Positions 6,418 through 9,456 of a DNA stretch of 9,456 bases are shown here, piece after piece. The position numbers were made by a program, and so were the translations under genes. Position 1 is the stretch's first letter. Every line of letters begins with the position of its first letter. This DNA comes from Caldilineaceae bacterium (GTDB lineage: Bacteria; Chloroflexota; Anaerolineae; Caldilineales; Caldilineaceae): the NCBI GenBank assembly GCA_026645635.1, contig JAPKMV010000088.1, positions 1-9,456 of the forward strand, in the 5' to 3' direction. A model generated the notes under the pieces. It had not been told where the DNA came from. It ran no database searches and worked only from the letters and a program-made list of their open reading frames with translations.

Positions 6418-8109
6418 ATGATTCGGGACGAGATCAAGACGATTGTTGCCAACGCCATCCAGGCGGCGCAGGTTGATGGGACGCTGCCGGCGTTCGATTT
6501 ACCCGCCGTGGAAATCCTGCGTCCGAAGCAGGCGGAGCACGGCGACTACAGCACCAACATCGCTATGGCGACGGCCGCAGCGGTGCGCAAGGCCGGGGGC
6601 AATCTCAACCCGCGCGCGGTTGCAGAAGCGATCCGGGCGCATCTGCCGGTGGACTGCATGATCGGCGCGGTGGAGATCGCCGGCCCCGGCTTCATCAACC
6701 TCTGGCTGGCCGATGGCTGGCTGCAGCAGCAGGTCATCGCCGCGGATCAGGCCGGCGCGACCTTTGGCGACATCGACCGCGGGCGCGGTCAACGCTGGCA
6801 GGTGGAATTTGTGAGCGCCAACCCTTCCGGCCCCATCCATTACGGCGGCGCACGCAACGCGGCCTTGGGCGACAGCCTCGCCAATGTGCTGGCGGCGGCG
6901 GGCTATACGGTGCAGCGTGAGTATTATGTGAACGACGCAGGCAATCAGTTCAACGCCTTTGCTGCGTCGTTATACGCTCGCTACTGCCAGTTGTTCGGGC
7001 GCGACGAAGCGCTGCCGACCGATGGCTACATGGGCGAGTACATGATTGGCTACGCACAGACAGTCGCGGCCACGGAAGGCGACCGCCTGCTCCGCCTGAC
7101 CCGGGACGAAGCGATTGTCGAGTTGAAGCGCATCGGCAGAGAAATCGTGCTTGCCAACCTCCAGGGTGAACTCGCCAGCATGGGGGTGCGCTTTGACCGC
7201 TGGTTCAGCGAACAGAGCCTCTACGATGATGGGCTGGTCGACCAGGTGCTGGCGCAGTTGCAGGCGCAGGGCGATCTGGCCGAGCGGGACGGCGCCATTT
7301 GGTTCCTGGCCAGCAACTATCTGGCGAAGGCAAAAGATGAGGTCGTCGTGCGTTCCAACGGCGCACCCACCTATTTCGCCAGCGACATCGCCTATCATTA
7401 TGACAAGTTTGTCCGCCGCGGCTTCGACCACGTGGTCAATGTCTGGTCGGTGGATCATCAGGGGCACGTGCCGCGCATGGCCACGGTGCTGCAAGCGCTG
7501 CGTGTTGACCCGACGCGGCTGACGATACTGCTCTACAACCTGGTCAAACTGGTGCGTGACGGCCAGGAAGTGAAACTGAGCAAACGCAAGGGCAACCTGC
7601 TCACCGTGGGCGATGTGGTCGAGGAGGTGGGGGCCGACGCCGTGCGCTTCAACCTACTCAGCCGTGGGCCGGAGAGTGCCATCGACTTCGACCTCGACCT
7701 GGCCGTCGCTACGACCAACGACAATCCGGTCTATTATGTCCAGTACGGCCACGCGCGCATCTGCTCGATCCTGGCAAAGGCCGGCGAAAGCGGCTTCGAC
7801 GTGACGGCAGATGGGACAAGCGCACCGGTGGCGCTGCTCACGCACCCGTCCGAGTTGGCGCTGATCCGCAAACTCCTCGACCTGGAGGAGCAGATCGACA
7901 CGGCGGTCGATAAGCTCTCCCCTCATAACCTGACCCACTATGCCGTGGAACTGGCCAAAGCATTCAGCGCATTCTATCGTGACTGCCGCGTCGTCGATGT
8001 GGACGCCCCGGCGCTCAGCCAGGCGCGGCTGCTCCTCTGCCGCGTCGCCCGGCTGGGTTTGGCGAAAACCCTTTCTCTTATCGGCATCAGCGCGCCGGAG
8101 AGCATGTAG
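6418..8109 (+). CDS. argS: Arginyl-tRNA synthetase (class I)
   Basis: The 563-residue product charges tRNA-Arg with arginine using ATP, in the cytosol. Residues about 1-100 are the N-terminal Add-1 domain that reads the tRNA elbow (ILRPKQAEHGDYSTNIAM). The class I catalytic domain follows: the segment FVSANPSGPIHYGGARNAALGD holds the HIGH signature as H141-Y-G-G144, where most ArgRS have HVGH; then REYYVNDAGNQ, and the KMSKS-type loop KLSKRKG (386-392). The C-terminal DALR anticodon-binding domain (about 445-563) contains NPVYYVQYGHARICSI and ends LSLIGISAPESM, close to the family's usual ...PERM end. Length is normal. The start at 6418 gives the expected N-terminus; the Shine-Dalgarno is weak. 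The gene is followed 12 bases later by serA, so the two are probably co-transcribed. Confidence 0.96.
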   Translation: MIRDEIKTIVANAIQAAQVDGTLPAFDLPAVEILRPKQAEHGDYSTNIAMATAAAVRKAGGNLNPRAVAEAIRAHLPVDCMIGAVEIAGPGFINLWLADGWLQQQVIAADQAGATFGDIDRGRGQRWQVEFVSANPSGPIHYGGARNAALGDSLANVLAAAGYTVQREYYVNDAGNQFNAFAASLYARYCQLFGRDEALPTDGYMGEYMIGYAQTVAATEGDRLLRLTRDEAIVELKRIGREIVLANLQGELASMGVRFDRWFSEQSLYDDGLVDQVLAQLQAQGDLAERDGAIWFLASNYLAKAKDEVVVRSNGAPTYFASDIAYHYDKFVRRGFDHVVNVWSVDHQGHVPRMATVLQALRVDPTRLTILLYNLVKLVRDGQEVKLSKRKGNLLTVGDVVEEVGADAVRFNLLSRGPESAIDFDLDLAVATTNDNPVYYVQYGHARICSILAKAGESGFDVTADGTSAPVALLTHPSELALIRKLLDLEEQIDTAVDKLSPHNLTHYAVELAKAFSAFYRDCRVVDVDAPALSQARLLLCRVARLGLAKTLSLIGISAPESM

Positions 8110-8121
8110 AAGAAGCAGACT

Positions 8122-9456
8122 ATGTACGATACATTCAAAGTCCTGGTGGCCGACGCCATGTCCGATGCGGGCTTGGCGCCGCTGCAGGCAGCACAGAATC
8201 TCGAGGTTGCCGTCAAGACGGGGCTGCCCCCTGAAGAACTGTTGCGCATCATCGGGCAGTATGACGCCCTGTTGGTGCGCAGCGCCACCCGCGTCACCGC
8301 AGAGTTGATCCAGGCCGGCAAGCGGCTCCGAGTGATCGGGCGGGCGGGCGTGGGCGTCGACAACATCGACGTGGACGCGGCCACCCAGGCCGGCGTGATC
8401 GTGGTCAACGCACCCACGGGCAACGTGGTGGCCGCGGCGGAGCACACCATCGCCATGCTCATGGCGTTGGCGCGCAACATTCCCCAGGCCGACGCGCACG
8501 TGCGCGCGGGCCAATGGAAGCGCGACCGCTTCATGGGCGTCGAGGTGCGCGACAAGGTGTTGGGCGCGGTGGGGCTGGGGCGCGTTGCCCAGGAGGTGGT
8601 GCGCCGCGCCCAGGGGCTGGGCATGCGCGTCATCGCCTATGACCCCTATGTGACAGCCGAGTATGCCACCCAATGGGGCGTGACGCTGGTCGATGTCGAC
8701 ACCCTCGTGGCTGAGGCCGATTTCATCACGCTGCATGTGCCGCTCACTGCGCAGACGCGCAACCTGATCGACAAGGAGCGCATTGCACGCATGAAGCCTA
8801 CGGCGCGGGTGATCAACGTCGCGCGCGGGGGTGTGGTCAACGAGCAGGCGCTGGTCGATGCAGTGACCAACGGGCGCATCGCCGGCGCGGCACTGGATGT
8901 CTTCGCCAACGAGCCGCTGGAGGCAGACAGCCCTCTGCGCCAACAGCCCAACATCATCCTGACCCCGCATCTGGGCGGCAGCACCATCGAAGCCCAGGAG
9001 AAGGTGGCCGAAGATGTGGCCTTGCAGGTGCTGGACGTGCTGGCCGACAAGCCCGCCCGTTATGCGGTCAATGCACCGATCCTGCCGCCGAAGGACCTGG
9101 AATTCCTGGTACCCTACATCGCGCTGGCGGAACAGATGGGGCGTTTCATCAAACAGTTGGGCGCGCAGGGCGTGGGCGATGTCGAGCTGACTGCCGAGGG
9201 CGACCTGGCGAACTTCGACCTCACCTACATCCGTGCGGCAGTGATCAAGGGGCTGCTGGGCGATGTGGTCTCGGTCCGCGTCAACCTGGTCAACGCGGCG
9301 CTCCTGGCCGAACGCCGCGGCATGAACCTGATCGAACGCAAGAAGCACCAGCACACCTATGCCTACGACAATCTGCTCACCCTGCGCGCGACGTCGGCGG
9401 CGCAGCGGTGGACGGTGCGCGGCGCGGTGCTGCGCGGCGAACCGCACATCGTAGGC
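8122..9456 (+). CDS. serA: D-3-phosphoglycerate dehydrogenase (3' end cut off by the window)
   Basis: The frame is open for 445 codons to the window edge. The enzyme oxidises 3-phosphoglycerate with NAD+, the first step of serine synthesis. The N-terminus YDTFKVLVADAMSDAG is typical of the long PGDH form, which selects the ATG at 8122 over the one at 8158. The substrate part (about 1-98 and 285-315) flanks the NAD-binding Rossmann domain, whose loop reads GLGRVA (151-156; the third glycine is alanine). The catalytic residues R235 (in VARGG), E264 (in ANEPL) and H283 (in TPHLGGST) are all present. From about 318 the intervening ASB-like domain begins (RYAVNAPILPP, then EQMGRFIKQLGAQGV); the C-terminal ACT regulatory domain that usually follows and binds serine is beyond the window. 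It lies 12 bases after argS with only a poor AGAAG-type Shine-Dalgarno, suggesting coupling to argS translation. Confidence 0.95.
   Translation, partial: MYDTFKVLVADAMSDAGLAPLQAAQNLEVAVKTGLPPEELLRIIGQYDALLVRSATRVTAELIQAGKRLRVIGRAGVGVDNIDVDAATQAGVIVVNAPTGNVVAAAEHTIAMLMALARNIPQADAHVRAGQWKRDRFMGVEVRDKVLGAVGLGRVAQEVVRRAQGLGMRVIAYDPYVTAEYATQWGVTLVDVDTLVAEADFITLHVPLTAQTRNLIDKERIARMKPTARVINVARGGVVNEQALVDAVTNGRIAGAALDVFANEPLEADSPLRQQPNIILTPHLGGSTIEAQEKVAEDVALQVLDVLADKPARYAVNAPILPPKDLEFLVPYIALAEQMGRFIKQLGAQGVGDVELTAEGDLANFDLTYIRAAVIKGLLGDVVSVRVNLVNAALLAERRGMNLIERKKHQHTYAYDNLLTLRATSAAQRWTVRGAVLRGEPHIVG

Noticed and set aside
7654..9447. Long open frame on the minus strand (about 597 codons)
   Set aside because: Antisense of argS and serA, both clearly identified; same low-quality composition as other antisense frames.

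Overview
The window is a GC-rich piece of a bacterial chromosome carrying mostly housekeeping genes, with both ends cut through genes. The overall look (long GC-rich ORFs, an Eis-like GNAT protein, a plant-CslA-like GT2 glycosyltransferase next to polA, and a dispersed palindrome built on CGCAGATT units) suggests a Chloroflexota-type organism (Anaerolineae/Caldilineae-like). That placement is inference; no marker here proves it.

Layout: (1) 1-1134, minus strand: a GNAT acetyltransferase, cut off at the left window edge. It is absent from a simple stop-bounded ORF list because its stop lies outside the window. (2) 1135-1622: a divergent intergenic region holding the minus-strand Shine-Dalgarno and a possible extended -10 promoter, a ~70-nt palindromic dispersed repeat, a good sigma70-type promoter facing right, and a hairpin-rich leader. 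(3) 1623-3314, plus: a membrane GT2 family glycosyltransferase whose last ~75 codons run through a strong internal promoter and into the next gene. (4) 3211-3432, plus: a 73-residue protein of unknown function with its own promoter and Shine-Dalgarno, followed by a terminator-like hairpin. (5) 3487-6300, plus: a three-domain DNA polymerase I with all proofreading and polymerase catalytic residues, an unusual O-helix and a possible beta-clamp-binding peptide in its linker. (6) 6301-6417: a short gap with a second, decayed copy of the palindromic repeat. (7) 6418-8109, plus: arginyl-tRNA synthetase with an altered HIGH motif (HYGG). (8) 8122-9456, plus: D-3-phosphoglycerate dehydrogenase, cut off at the right edge, 12 bases after argS and probably co-transcribed with it.

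The genes do not form one pathway: they cover DNA repair/replication (polA), translation (argS), serine synthesis (serA), surface or storage polysaccharide synthesis (GT2) and an unassigned acetyltransferase. I see no mobile element, CRISPR array, tRNA, rRNA, toxin-antitoxin pair or defence system, and nothing that amounts to a clearly new biological system. The points most worth checking are the two-copy palindrome, the promoter buried in the glycosyltransferase 3' end with the overlapping small gene, the structured leader upstream of the glycosyltransferase, the HIGH-motif change in ArgRS, and the O-helix and linker features of Pol I.
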